64,000 nt of DNA from UBA6168 sp964508135 (GCA_964508135.1 CAZDSU010000018.1:1-64000); one strand, 5' to 3'. Counted from the first letter of the stretch, positions 49,946-58,776 are shown. The notes: a model not told the origin generated them from the letters alone. Translations and numbers: made by a program.

Positions 49946-51493
49946 ATGGATGTACGTTCCCAAATTTCAATGGTTTTTCACCTCGACAAATGCATCGGTT
50001 GCCACACCTGCTCGATAGCCTGTAAAAACATCTGGACGGACAGGAAGGGTGTGGAGTATCAATGGTGGAACAACGTGGAAACCAAACCCGGAACGGGCTA
50101 TCCCACCAAGTGGGAAGACCAGGAAATTTACAAAGGTGGTTGGGAGAAGAACAACGGGACCATCAACCTGAAAGGGGCGGGCAAGAAGAAAGGCCTGCTC
50201 AACATCTTCCACAACCCCAACATGCCCGTCATTGACGACTACTACGAGCCGTTCACTTACAAATACCTCGACCTCATCGAGTCGCCCGCCATGGACGACC
50301 AGCCCACGGCACGACCGGTCTCACTCATTACCGGCAAACCCATTGACATCAAAATGGGCCCCAACTGGGACGACGACCTCAGCGGCACCCCCGACTATGC
50401 GCGGAAGGACCCCAACCTCCACGACCTGTCGCCTGCCGAACAGGAGGCCATGTTCCAGTTGGAACGGATGGCATTTTTCTACCTGCCGCGGATCTGCAAC
50501 CACTGCCTGAACCCGGCCTGTGTGGCATCTTGCCCTTCGGGCGCCATTTACAAAAGGGGCGAAGACGGCATTGTACTTATCAACCAGGAAGTATGCCGGT
50601 CGTGGAGGATGTGCGTCACCGCTTGTCCGTACAAGAAGTCTTATTACAATTGGCACACGGGCAAATCGGAGAAGTGCATCCTCTGCTACCCGCGCTTGGA
50701 GGCTGGCCATGCACCCGCTTGCATGCACTCCTGCGTGGGCAGGATCAGGTACCTCGGCGTCATCCTGTACGATGCCGACCAGATTGAAAACGCAGCCTCC
50801 GACGACACCGCCAATCTCGTTGACCGCCAGTTGAACATGCTGCTCGACCCGTTCGATTCCAAAGTCATTGAGGCAGCGAAAGCCAACGGAATTGCCGACT
50901 CCACCATCAAGGCCGCCCAGTATTCGCCCACTTACAAGTTCGTGAAAGAATGGGGAATGGCGCTGCCGCTGCACGCCGAGTTCAGGACGCTGCCGATGCT
51001 GTTCTACGTGCCGCCGCTCTTGCCGGTCATGGCGTCGTTGAGCAAGCAGGATACTGCGCAGGGCGACAAAATGGACCCCATTGCAAAATTCTGGAACGAC
51101 GGCTGGCTCTACGATACCAGCACGGAAGACCTCTGGGGCACCATTGACCAGGCGCGGTTCCCGCTGAAATACATGGCAAACTTGTTTGCCGCAGGCGATG
51201 AAGAAAAGGTCAAAACGGTCTTGAAAAAGCTGATGGCAGTCAGGATCCACCGCAGGGGTGTGACGGTCGGCGACATTCCACAAGAAAAAGTGGAGAGGGC
51301 CTTGCGGGAGGCGGGCATGGATGCCGCTACTGCCGACGAAGTCTATAAACTCACTTCTCTTGCAAAATTCGACGACCGCTTCGTCATCCCGCCTGCCCAC
51401 CGCGAGCAGGCCATCGAAATGCTCGAATTTACGGGCGACACGAAAGGAAGCGTCGGGTTTGGTTTCAAGGAGAAGGCGGAAAGGGGACTTTGA
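49946..51493 (+). CDS. narH: respiratory nitrate reductase beta subunit
   Basis: Fe-S electron-transfer subunit, 515 residues from the ATG at 49946 (MDVRSQISMVFHLDKCIGC); the upstream ATG at 49925 adds 7 residues. Four cluster-binding groups are present: CIGCHTCSIAC, CNHCLNPACVASCP, CRSWRMCVTACP (the Trp marks the [3Fe-4S] site) and CILCYPRLEAGHAPAC. This is the standard NarH set of three [4Fe-4S] and one [3Fe-4S]. The next operon gene, narJ, is displaced by about 1.1 kb of repeats and an integron-like cassette. Confidence 0.95.
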   Translation: MDVRSQISMVFHLDKCIGCHTCSIACKNIWTDRKGVEYQWWNNVETKPGTGYPTKWEDQEIYKGGWEKNNGTINLKGAGKKKGLLNIFHNPNMPVIDDYYEPFTYKYLDLIESPAMDDQPTARPVSLITGKPIDIKMGPNWDDDLSGTPDYARKDPNLHDLSPAEQEAMFQLERMAFFYLPRICNHCLNPACVASCPSGAIYKRGEDGIVLINQEVCRSWRMCVTACPYKKSYYNWHTGKSEKCILCYPRLEAGHAPACMHSCVGRIRYLGVILYDADQIENAASDDTANLVDRQLNMLLDPFDSKVIEAAKANGIADSTIKAAQYSPTYKFVKEWGMALPLHAEFRTLPMLFYVPPLLPVMASLSKQDTAQGDKMDPIAKFWNDGWLYDTSTEDLWGTIDQARFPLKYMANLFAAGDEEKVKTVLKKLMAVRIHRRGVTVGDIPQEKVERALREAGMDAATADEVYKLTSLAKFDDRFVIPPAHREQAIEMLEFTGDTKGSVGFGFKEKAERGL

Positions 51494-51524
51494 AAACGCT
51501 GTTCGTTCATGGCCAATGTCGTCA

Positions 51525-51638
51525 ACTTAGGGCTTGCGCAAAAATAAGTTCCGAGAACTACGTTGCGTCGTTGTGTGAGATTTTTTTCGCAACGGTGCAA
51601 CGAGCAATGGGGAAGTTATTTTTGCGTGAACCCTAAGT
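51525..51638. mobile_element. MITE-like element with 28-bp terminal inverted repeats
   Basis: The left end ACTTAGGGCTTGCGCAAAAA... (51525-51552) pairs with the complement of 51611-51638 with 4 mismatches in 28. The element is 114 bp with no gene. It starts 32 bp after the narH stop. From 51635 to 51756 follow two copies of CGCATTGC-x-TGTTTACTTAGCC and a CCCGAAAACG/CGTTTTCGGG pair, so the rest of the 320-bp gap is also repeats. Confidence 0.75.
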
Positions 51639-51813
51639 AAACACGCATTGCATGTTTACTTAGCCAGGGTAAGGGCATTCCCTCCCGCCAATGCCGAAAT
51701 ACCCGAAAACGAGTAAGTAAAAAGGCGCATTGCGTGTTTACTTAGCCGTTTTCGGGAATGATGTAGTCGGGTGTAATTAATTGAATGTAATGTTTAATTA
51801 AAATAAAAAACAG

Positions 51814-52395
51814 ATGAGAAAAATTAGAAAAATTACTAAGTTCTTTTTACTACTTAGTTTGATGTTTTTATTAGCTGGGTGCTATGGGCAGATGAGTGAA
51901 TTAGAAAAAGACAAATCGGCTGGTTTAAATGGTGGATTTGAAATTTCCAGTAATGGTTTGCCTGTAAATTGGCTGATGTATACGCCAAATACTGTAAAAG
52001 ATGCAGATTTTAAAATTGTACTTGATAATAAAGTTTACAAAGAAGGCAATCAGTCTTTAAGGTTTGATGTAGTTAAGTGTTCTTCAATTGGTGGTAGGTT
52101 TTCACCAGGCTTTACAAATGAGTTCTTTGAATCTGGTAAATTTGAAGGAGAAGGTCGCTATAAATTGAGCTTTTGGGTTAAAAATGAAGGAACCACATTT
52201 AAAATATCTGCTGGTGGTGTTTCTGCCATGAAAGGAAATATGACAACTCTAATCGAAGAAAAGAAACAAATAAGTGATTGGAAACTTCTCGAATATCAGA
52301 TTGACATTCCAAAGGATAGATGGTTAAGAATTGAATTAAACATATTGCAACCGGGTACATTTTGGATTGATGATATTCAAATTGAAAAAGAATAA
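51814..52395 (+). CDS. cassette-borne lipoprotein with CBM-like fold
   Basis: A 193-residue lipoprotein (signal ending FLLAGC, then YGQ). The mature region NGGFEISSNGLPVNWLMY, NQSLRFDV, GEGRYKLSFWVKNEG and GTFWIDDIQIE has the rhythm of carbohydrate-binding module 4/9-type jelly rolls, which begin with N-GxFE and end in a D-D-I strand. Base composition is AT-rich and unlike the nar genes on both sides. It is followed by an attC-like site and lies between narH and narJ, so it has no link to nitrate reduction. Confidence 0.78.
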   Translation: MRKIRKITKFFLLLSLMFLLAGCYGQMSELEKDKSAGLNGGFEISSNGLPVNWLMYTPNTVKDADFKIVLDNKVYKEGNQSLRFDVVKCSSIGGRFSPGFTNEFFESGKFEGEGRYKLSFWVKNEGTTFKISAGGVSAMKGNMTTLIEEKKQISDWKLLEYQIDIPKDRWLRIELNILQPGTFWIDDIQIEKE

Positions 52396-52401
52396 AACTA
52401 C

Positions 52402-52524
52402 ACCCAACACGGGCTTTCTGCAATGCGGCTCGTCCTTAGTGGACAGGAAAGTTGTAGACAGAAACCGTATCACATTTAGACAAGGCAGGGAAGCCGCACA
52501 GCAGAAAGCCCGGGATCGTTAACG
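52402..52524 (+). other. attC-like recombination site
   Basis: ACCCAAC (fits RYYYAAC) is followed by CGGGCTTTCTGC-AAT-GCGGCT (52410-52430) and, 61 bp later, its near-complement AGCCGCACAGCAGAAAGCCCG-type arm (52492-52512), then GTTAACG. Overall length near 120 bp and imperfect pairing of the inner arms fit attC. The final bases deviate from GTTRRRY. Confidence 0.6.
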
Positions 52525-52573
52525 CCCAATTGACCTACATTGACGATAATGGTCTTAAAAACAATCAGTAAAT

Positions 52574-53236
52574 ATGAAAAACAACATAGCGCATTACGAA
52601 CTTTTTGCTGCCCTGTTCGACTACCCGCAGGCAGGTTTCGCTGGCAAAGCGGAAGCAGCCCAACGGTTTTTGGAGGAGCATTGCCCGGCAGCGGGAAAGC
52701 TGCTCCAGCCTTTCACGGCGCACATGGCAACTGCCTCGCTGCCGCACCAGCAGGAGTTGTTCCTCCGCTCCTTCGACGTACAGGCGGTGACGACCCTCGA
52801 CCTGGGCTACGTGCTCTTCGGCGACGACTACAAGCGGGGCGAACTGTTGGTGAACCTGAACCGGGAACACCGGGAGGTGCAGAACGATTGCGGCGTCGAG
52901 CTGTCCGACCACCTGTCCAACGTACTCCGCCTACTGCCCAAAATGCAGGATTCGGCAATCGTGGAAGAGCTGGCCCGGCGCATCGTGGCGCCCGCCCTGC
53001 GCCGCATGATACCCGGCTTCGACCCTGAGCAAATTGCCTTAAAGGACAAGTTTTACGAGAAGCGGCACAAGACCATTATCGAAAGGGATGAAAACCATTA
53101 CACCATTTATCAACAGGCGCTGCAAGCGCTCCACTGGGTGATAAAAAACGATTTCGGCATCGTGGAAAGGGAAACGCCGGAAGAAGTGTCGGACTTCCTC
53201 AAGAACATTCACACAGAGGTGCAACTGGAAGGTTGA
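52574..53236 (+). CDS. narJ: nitrate reductase assembly chaperone
   Basis: A 220-residue cytoplasmic chaperone of the NarJ/TorD family that inserts the Mo cofactor and readies NarGH for membrane attachment. QELFLRSFDVQAVTTLDLGYVLFGDDYKRGELLVNL is the central NarJ block (given here as QELFLRSFDV through ELLVNL). The start MKNNIAHYELFAALFDYP is typical. It is separated from narH by the cassette but lies 58 bp from narI, so it may depend on read-through or a new promoter. Confidence 0.92.
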   Translation: MKNNIAHYELFAALFDYPQAGFAGKAEAAQRFLEEHCPAAGKLLQPFTAHMATASLPHQQELFLRSFDVQAVTTLDLGYVLFGDDYKRGELLVNLNREHREVQNDCGVELSDHLSNVLRLLPKMQDSAIVEELARRIVAPALRRMIPGFDPEQIALKDKFYEKRHKTIIERDENHYTIYQQALQALHWVIKNDFGIVERETPEEVSDFLKNIHTEVQLEG

Positions 53237-53294
53237 CAAGCCAGGTGTCGAAAGGCAACACCTTTCAAAAAATTCACCAGAAAAAATAATTACA

Positions 53295-54035
53295 ATGGAT
53301 AATTTCTTCAACGCACTGAATAATTTTTTCCTGATTGGATTGCCATACATGGCACTGATGGGTTTCATCATCGGGTCAATTTGGCGTTATACTTCCACCA
53401 AGTACAAGTTCTCCTCGCTGTCGTCCCAATTTTTGGAAGGCAGGCAACTCTTCTGGGGTTCCGTGCCATTCCATATCGGGATGCTCTTTTTGGTTTTCGG
53501 GCACCTGACGGCCTTTTTTATACCCAAAACAGTGCTGGCATGGAACAGTCATCCGGTAAGGTTGGTAGTTCTTGAGGTGACGGCATTCATTTTTGCCATT
53601 GCCGTACTCATCGGTATTATAAATCTTATCTACCGACGGATAACGAGTCCCCGTATTTCCATGGTGTCAACCAAAATGGACTACGCCATTCTTTCTCTGT
53701 TGCTCGTCCAGGTCGTCACCGGACTTTGGGTAGCCTACAATTTCCGGTGGGGGTCTTCCTGGTTTTCCTCGGTACTGACGCCCTACCTGTGGTCAATTTT
53801 TGCGCTGCAACCCAACACCGAGGCCGTCAGCGCTATGCCCTGGATCATTAAATTCCATATCGTTGGTGCTTACCTGATTGTCCTGCTCATTCCATTTTCA
53901 CGGCTCGTACACTTCCTCGTCCCGCCGCTCAATTATATGTGGCGCCCCTACCAGCAGGTGGTTTGGTACTGGGAAAGGAAAAATATCCGCAAAGCAAAGA
54001 CGCCGTGGTCGTTGCAAAGGCCGAAGAACAATTAA
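53295..54035 (+). CDS. narI: respiratory nitrate reductase gamma subunit (cytochrome b)
   Basis: Diheme membrane subunit that oxidises quinol and passes electrons to NarH. 246 residues, five membrane helices. Heme ligands appear at H60 and H70 (spacing 10) and H188 and H206 (spacing 18), the same spacings as E. coli NarI H56/H66 and H187/H205. Motifs: FHIGMLFLVFGHLTAFF and KFHIVGAYLIVLLIPFSRLVH. The C-terminal YQQVVWYWERKNIRKAKTPW tail binds NarGH. Confidence 0.94.
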   Translation: MDNFFNALNNFFLIGLPYMALMGFIIGSIWRYTSTKYKFSSLSSQFLEGRQLFWGSVPFHIGMLFLVFGHLTAFFIPKTVLAWNSHPVRLVVLEVTAFIFAIAVLIGIINLIYRRITSPRISMVSTKMDYAILSLLLVQVVTGLWVAYNFRWGSSWFSSVLTPYLWSIFALQPNTEAVSAMPWIIKFHIVGAYLIVLLIPFSRLVHFLVPPLNYMWRPYQQVVWYWERKNIRKAKTPWSLQRPKNN

Positions 54036-54041
54036 GGTTGT

Positions 54042-54135
54042 GGTTGAGAAGGGTTGAGAAGGGTTTAGATGGTTTATTCGCCCAAAGATGAAATGCTGTC
54101 TCAACCCTCCTCAACCCCTTCAACCCTTCTCAACT
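54042..54135. repeat. palindromic repeat family E, copy 2
   Basis: GGTTGAGAAGGGTTGAGAAG and, about 55 bp later, CTCAACC-type units ending in CAACCCTTCTCAAC form a loose hairpin after narI. It mirrors the repeat before narG, so the pair brackets the nar operon. Confidence 0.75.
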
Positions 54136-54147
54136 CAGTATGCATGA

Positions 54148-54603
54148 ATGGCAAACATCTTCCTGACCGTAACCGACCTCGAACTCACGGCATCCCAAGC
54201 TGTCAAGGTCATTTTTGTTCTCATTCTAACCTTTGGGGTAGTGCTCAACCTGTTCAAGGCATTCAAGGCAAGCGCCCTGCGATGGAAGATATTGAGGATA
54301 AGCATAGCCTTGTTTTTCATGGTGGTGGCGCTGCCGGTCATCCATTGGATACGGATTGAAGGCAGCCTTTTGAGTACTCCCATGTACACCACTGGCACGA
54401 CCCTTGGGTTTTGTCCTGTTTTTGCCAAAGGCAAAGGCATTGAGTTCGAGTATGAGGTCAACGGCAATAAATACAGGAACTGCAACACGTTCCACCCCAT
54501 TCCGATTGACAGCATCGAAGTGCCGGACGGGAAGTATTTGGTCCGGTATTCGGTGCGGTTCCCGGAGGAGGGCAGGATTGATTTTCATAAAAAACCTGAA
54601 TAA
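54148..54603 (+). CDS. two-helix membrane protein of unknown function
   Basis: A 151-residue protein with two N-terminal membrane helices (VKVIFVLILTFGVVLNLF; ILRISIALFFMVVALPVI) and an external beta-rich domain (IEFEYEVNGNKYRNC, GKYLVRYSVRFPEEGRIDF). The YEVNGNKY strand resembles DUF3592-type domains, but I would not name it. It starts just after the family E repeat, and its stop is directly followed by the first base of narK1 (54604), so the two are probably co-expressed. Confidence 0.78.
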   Translation: MANIFLTVTDLELTASQAVKVIFVLILTFGVVLNLFKAFKASALRWKILRISIALFFMVVALPVIHWIRIEGSLLSTPMYTTGTTLGFCPVFAKGKGIEFEYEVNGNKYRNCNTFHPIPIDSIEVPDGKYLVRYSVRFPEEGRIDFHKKPE

Positions 54604-56109
54604 ATGCAGGCAGAAGCTACTTTCCAATCCCACAAAGCGCTGTTCCTCAACACCCTGGCATTCACGGTGTGCTTTGCCGCTTGGATGATGAACGGCGTGC
54701 TGGTCACCTTTCTGGTGGACAACCAGGTGTTCGATTGGGGGCCAGTGGAAATTGGCTGGCTCATGGGCATCCCAGTGCTGACGGGTTCCATTTTCAGGCT
54801 GCCCGCTGGCATCCTCACGGACAAGTACGGCGGCAAGCCCGTGTTCGCCGCCCTGCTGGCATTGTGCGCCATCCCCATGTTTTTGGTTTCCTACGCCAAT
54901 GATTTCTGGGGGTTTGCCCTTGCCAGCTTTGGCTTCGGGCTTGCCGGGGTGGGCTTCGCCGTAGGCATCGCCTTCTCCTCGGTGTGGTATCCAAAACGCT
55001 GGCAGGGAACGGCGCTGGGCATTTTCGGGGCGGGAAATGCGGGCGCTGCGCTGACGACCCTGTTTGCCCCAACCCTGCTGAAAATTTTCACGGACGACGG
55101 CGCCAACATCGAAGGCTGGCGGACGCTGCCGAAGGTCTATGCCGCCATGCTGGTGGGCATGGGCATCCTGTTTTTCCTTTTTACAAAAAACAAAAAACCG
55201 GCAACCAGCACCCGCACGGTCACGGAGATGCTCCAGCCGCTGAAAAGCCTCCGGGTGTGGCGATTTGGCTTGTACTACTTCCTCGTCTTCGGGTGCTTCG
55301 TCGCTTTTTCGCAGTGGCTGGTTCCCTATTTTGTAAATGTCTATTACCTGCCCTTGGTCACCGCCGGGATTTTTGCGGCCCTGTTCAGCTTTCCTTCCGG
55401 GGTCATCCGTGCGCTCGGCGGTTGGATGTCGGACAAGTGGGGAGGAAGGAAGGTGATGTACTGGGTGCTGGGCACTTCGGTCGTTATCAGCTTCATGCTA
55501 ACCATTCCAAGGATGGAAATTTATTCCCCCGGAAGGGGCATCATGGCTACCCACACTGGCAGCGTGTCCGCCGTTTCCGATTCGGAAATCAAGGTGGGTG
55601 AAAAGGCGTACCCGTTAATAAAACGAACCTCCGAGCAGACGGATTACGAGGCAAGGGCTTTGGTTTTCCCCAGAAAAGACGTGTGGCAGGAGCCTGTGGT
55701 GAAGCCAGGCGAGGAGGTGGCAAAAAAGCAACTGTTGGCAAAAGGCGTCACCCGCATTTATTTTCAGGCAAACGTGTGGGTGTTCGCCGTGCTCGTGCTG
55801 CTCATCGGCAGTGTTTGGGGCATCGGCAAGGCAGCCGTGTACAAGTACATCCCCGATTATTTCCCCGAAGAAGTCGGCGTGGTGGGCGGCATGGTGGGCG
55901 TGATTGGCGGCTTGGGCGGCTTCGTCTGCCCCATCATTTTTGGCTATTTGCTCAGCGGGACGGGGCTTTGGACGAGTTGCTGGATATTCATGCTGCTGCT
56001 TTCCATTGCCTGCCTCGTGTGGCTTCACCTGACGGTGCAAAAAATGAGGCGCAATGAAAGCCCGAAGCTGATGCAGGAAGTCAAGTACCCTCAACCGGCT
56101 GCTGGCTAA
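54604..56109 (+). CDS. narK1: NarK1-type nitrate/nitrite transporter with a large loop insert
   Basis: A 501-residue MFS transporter of the nitrate/nitrite porter family. The signatures GIFGAGNAGAALTTLFAP (helix 5) and GVVGGMVGVIGGLGGF (helix 11) mark NarK-type proteins. NarK1 types usually take up nitrate with protons. Unlike typical members, about 88 residues (302-389) separate helices 8 and 9; this part includes GSVSAVSDSEIKVGEKAYPL and EPVVKPGEEVAKKQLLAKG, which looks like a small biotinyl/lipoyl-type beta domain. It follows the two-helix protein without a gap. Confidence 0.9.
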   Translation: MQAEATFQSHKALFLNTLAFTVCFAAWMMNGVLVTFLVDNQVFDWGPVEIGWLMGIPVLTGSIFRLPAGILTDKYGGKPVFAALLALCAIPMFLVSYANDFWGFALASFGFGLAGVGFAVGIAFSSVWYPKRWQGTALGIFGAGNAGAALTTLFAPTLLKIFTDDGANIEGWRTLPKVYAAMLVGMGILFFLFTKNKKPATSTRTVTEMLQPLKSLRVWRFGLYYFLVFGCFVAFSQWLVPYFVNVYYLPLVTAGIFAALFSFPSGVIRALGGWMSDKWGGRKVMYWVLGTSVVISFMLTIPRMEIYSPGRGIMATHTGSVSAVSDSEIKVGEKAYPLIKRTSEQTDYEARALVFPRKDVWQEPVVKPGEEVAKKQLLAKGVTRIYFQANVWVFAVLVLLIGSVWGIGKAAVYKYIPDYFPEEVGVVGGMVGVIGGLGGFVCPIIFGYLLSGTGLWTSCWIFMLLLSIACLVWLHLTVQKMRRNESPKLMQEVKYPQPAAG

Positions 56110-56146
56110 AAACCAATCGCCTACAGCCAAAACAAAAATTTACGAC

Positions 56147-57541
56147 ATGGCAACCTGGCTTAAAAAATGGGAACCGGAAAACGAAGATTTCTGGAAAAAC
56201 GAAGGCAGCAAACACGCCAACGTCACGATGTGGATAACCACGTTCAGCCTGATATTTTCATTCGCCACCTGGTTTGTGATGAGCGCCGTGGCGGTGCGCC
56301 TGCCGAACATCGGGTTCAAGTTCAGCACCATGCAGCTCTTCTGGCTGACCGCCATGCCGGGGCTGGCGGGCGGCACCTTCCGGTTCATCCACACATTCCT
56401 TTGCCCCATCTACGGCACGAGGCACGTGATTGCCATTTCCACGTTCATCAAAATCCTGCCGATGCTCTGGCTGGCTTTCGCGGTGCAAAACCCCGAAACG
56501 CCATACCTGCACTTTCTGATAATTGCGCTGCTTTGCGGCTTCGGCGGGGGCGATTTTTCTTCCTTCATGCCCTCCACCAGCCTGCACTTTCCCAAGCGGC
56601 TGCAAGGGTTTGCCATGGGAATGCAGGCTGGAATCGGCAATTTTGGCGTGTCGCTCACCCAGTTCATCACCCCCTGGATAATCGGCTTTGCGGCTTTCGG
56701 AGCACTGGGCGGCGCTTCGCAAGTTTTTACAAAAGGAGAAGTGACAAAAGATATGTGGATTCAGAACGCTGCCTTTTGGTACATCCCCTTCCTGCTCCTT
56801 GCAGGCATTTTGTGCTGGGTATTTTTGCGGAGCATCCGCGTGGAGAAGCCCTCGCTGGGCGTGATGCTGAAAAACATGACGGACAACAAGCACGCTTGGT
56901 TTTGCGTCATCACCTACGTGATGACCTTCGGCAGTTTTTCGGGTTTTTCCGCTGCTTTTCCCCTGATGATAAAAACCATTTACGGAGATTTTGAAGGCGC
57001 CCCCGACCCCTTGAAGTATGCCTTCCTCGGCCCGTTGTTGGGGTCGTTGATACGCGCCATCATGGGAGCGCCGTCCGATAAAATGGGGGGCAGCGTCTGG
57101 CTCATGGTTTCGGGCATCGGATTGATGCTGGGCTGCGTGTTCATGATTTACGGAGGGTTTCTTACGCCCACTTCCCTCGACCAGTTTCCGATGTTCGTAG
57201 TGGTTATGCTCTGGATTTTCCTGATGGCTGGCATTGGCAATGCGGCTACCTTCCGCCAATACCCCATCGTTTTTGCCTTCTCGCCCCGGCAGGGGGCGCA
57301 AATCCTCGGCTGGACGGGCGCTTGGGCGGCTTACGGTCCTTTCGTTTTTTCGGCGCTCATCGGGGCGGCAATTACGGCTTACGGCAACGCCAAAATTTTC
57401 TTCTGGGGCGCTTTGGTCTTTTTCGCCATCGCCACCTGGATAAACTGGTACTATTACACCCGCAAAGGTGCGGAACGCTACGACTGGGGGACGAAAGGGG
57501 GAACGTGGTGGGATAGTGCCAAGCTAACGTGGAAAAATTGA
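56147..57541 (+). CDS. narK2: NarK2-type nitrate/nitrite antiporter
   Basis: A 464-residue MFS protein with 12 predicted helices. FRFIHTFLCPIYGTRHV (helix 2, substrate-binding Arg), GMQAGIGNFGVSLTQFITP (nitrate signature) and a C-terminal AGIGNAATFRQYPIVF region (second Arg) are typical of NarK antiporters that exchange nitrate for nitrite. Together with narK1 (37 bp upstream) it would supply nitrate to cytoplasmic NarG and remove nitrite. Confidence 0.93.
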   Translation: MATWLKKWEPENEDFWKNEGSKHANVTMWITTFSLIFSFATWFVMSAVAVRLPNIGFKFSTMQLFWLTAMPGLAGGTFRFIHTFLCPIYGTRHVIAISTFIKILPMLWLAFAVQNPETPYLHFLIIALLCGFGGGDFSSFMPSTSLHFPKRLQGFAMGMQAGIGNFGVSLTQFITPWIIGFAAFGALGGASQVFTKGEVTKDMWIQNAAFWYIPFLLLAGILCWVFLRSIRVEKPSLGVMLKNMTDNKHAWFCVITYVMTFGSFSGFSAAFPLMIKTIYGDFEGAPDPLKYAFLGPLLGSLIRAIMGAPSDKMGGSVWLMVSGIGLMLGCVFMIYGGFLTPTSLDQFPMFVVVMLWIFLMAGIGNAATFRQYPIVFAFSPRQGAQILGWTGAWAAYGPFVFSALIGAAITAYGNAKIFFWGALVFFAIATWINWYYYTRKGAERYDWGTKGGTWWDSAKLTWKN

Positions 57542-57565
57542 CCTCACCTTTTTAAAATCATCATC

Positions 57566-57895
57566 ATGTCAACACCAAAAGATAAGATACCCAAGCGCTT
57601 CACCCGCTTCATGGAAAAGCACCCCGACATCGGGAAGGCTTATTTTGAACTGGGGGAAGCCGTTCACAAGGCAGGCCCGCTGGATGAAAAAACCCGGGCG
57701 CTGGTCAAAGTGGCGATTTCCGGCGGCGCCATGCTGGAAGGGGCGTTTCACTCTCACATCAGGAAAGCCGTGCAGGCAGGCGCCACGAAGGAGGAGTTGC
57801 AGCACATTGCCTTCCTCGCCCTGCCGACGATTGGCTTCCCCTCCATGATGGCGCTGCTGTCGTGGATTGACGATATTTTTGAGAAGCAGGATTGA
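57566..57895 (+). CDS. carboxymuconolactone decarboxylase/AhpD-like protein
   Basis: A 109-residue helical protein of the CMD family (LDEKTRALVKVAISGGAMLEGAFHSHIRKAVQAGATKEEL region). The redox-active C-x-x-C of AhpD is absent: GAMLEGAFHSH stands in its place. It is therefore nearer to the CMD proteins common beside respiratory genes, whose function is unsettled. It follows narK2 by 24 bp and probably ends the nar transcript; a family A repeat comes next. Confidence 0.85.
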   Translation: MSTPKDKIPKRFTRFMEKHPDIGKAYFELGEAVHKAGPLDEKTRALVKVAISGGAMLEGAFHSHIRKAVQAGATKEELQHIAFLALPTIGFPSMMALLSWIDDIFEKQD

Positions 57896-57942
57896 CCAAC
57901 TGAGGTGAATTCATTTTTGGGCAGAAAAATGAATGCTGAGGC

Positions 57943-58045
57943 TTCGAGCGGCGGGGTTTTGAATCCCGCATTTCCGTAGCCAAAATGCGGGGCTACCCCG
58001 CATTTCCGTAGCCAAAATGCGGGGTTCAAAACCCCGCCGCTCGAA
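57943..58045. repeat. palindromic repeat family A, copy 6
   Basis: A 103-bp hairpin between the CMD gene and the hemerythrin gene. Outer arms match the other family A copies; the middle carries an internal duplication of CATTTCCGTAGCCAAAATGC. Confidence 0.88.
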
Positions 58046-58110
58046 GTCCCTGGTCTCAACCAAGCTGCCATTTTCATCTTCGAGAGAAGGTGAGGTAAAC
58101 AACCCAACCC

Positions 58111-58776
58111 ATGTTAGAATTAAAAGTAATCAACCAACACGACCCGCTGGAAAGAAGGGTCGAAAAGCAAACAGAGCAGGAGGAGTTCTCGCCGATGGAC
58201 CCGCCCGATGCGTACTCGCCCCCCAGCCTGGAAGCCGTGCCTTACGAAGACATGCACCCCTACCTCCAGCAACTGATGGACGAGCACCGGGCTTGCATCG
58301 AGCAGTTGGACACCTTCGAGCAGGCGCTGCTGCAAATCCAACAGGTAGGACTGAGCAGAGCGGTGGACGAAAAGCTCCGTGAGTTCTTTGATTTTTTTGA
58401 CAACCACATCGTCAAGCACAACCAGCGGGAGGAAGCCGCCCTGTTTCCATTGCTTCACCAAAGGCTGATTGAAAACGGCGAGCACGGAAGGGGCCACGAC
58501 GCCCTCACCGCAGTGGACATGCTGGAAGACGACCACGTGAAAGCCCTCCAGCTTGCCGCCGTCGTGTTCAACTTTTTCGGGCTGACCATGCGCCTGCCCG
58601 ATGCCAACTCCCGCCTTGTGGTGCTGGATGCTGCGATTGAGCAGGGAAAAACGCTGGTGGAAATGCTGAAGCTGCACATTTTCCGGGAGGACAATATCGC
58701 TTTTGCGCAAGCGCAACGGCTGCTGACAAAAACTGAATTGGACGAGATGGAAATCCGTGCGCTGCGGCAGCGGTGA
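58111..58776 (+). CDS. hemerythrin-domain protein
   Basis: A 221-residue protein with an N-terminal extension (about 50 residues) and a hemerythrin HHE domain: MDEHRACIEQLDTFE, NHIVKHNQREEAALFPLLHQ, DDHVKALQ and LKLHIFREDNIAF carry the His/Glu di-iron ligands. Likely to bind O2 or NO. It sits between the nar block and the NO-stress block. Its stop codon lies at the start of a family B repeat. Confidence 0.87.
   Translation: MLELKVINQHDPLERRVEKQTEQEEFSPMDPPDAYSPPSLEAVPYEDMHPYLQQLMDEHRACIEQLDTFEQALLQIQQVGLSRAVDEKLREFFDFFDNHIVKHNQREEAALFPLLHQRLIENGEHGRGHDALTAVDMLEDDHVKALQLAAVVFNFFGLTMRLPDANSRLVVLDAAIEQGKTLVEMLKLHIFREDNIAFAQAQRLLTKTELDEMEIRALRQR

Larger units (their letters stand above)
51766..52524 (+). 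mobile_element. solitary integron-like gene cassette inside narGHJI
   Basis: A promoter-poor AT-rich gene followed by an attC-like site. The left edge GTCGGGTGTA (51766-51775) is, with one mismatch, the complement of TACACCCAAC at 52399-52408, as expected when cassette start and attC belong together. The right edge is GTTAACG (52518-52524); in cassettes everything after the G would belong to the target. No integrase is in the window. Confidence 0.6.
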
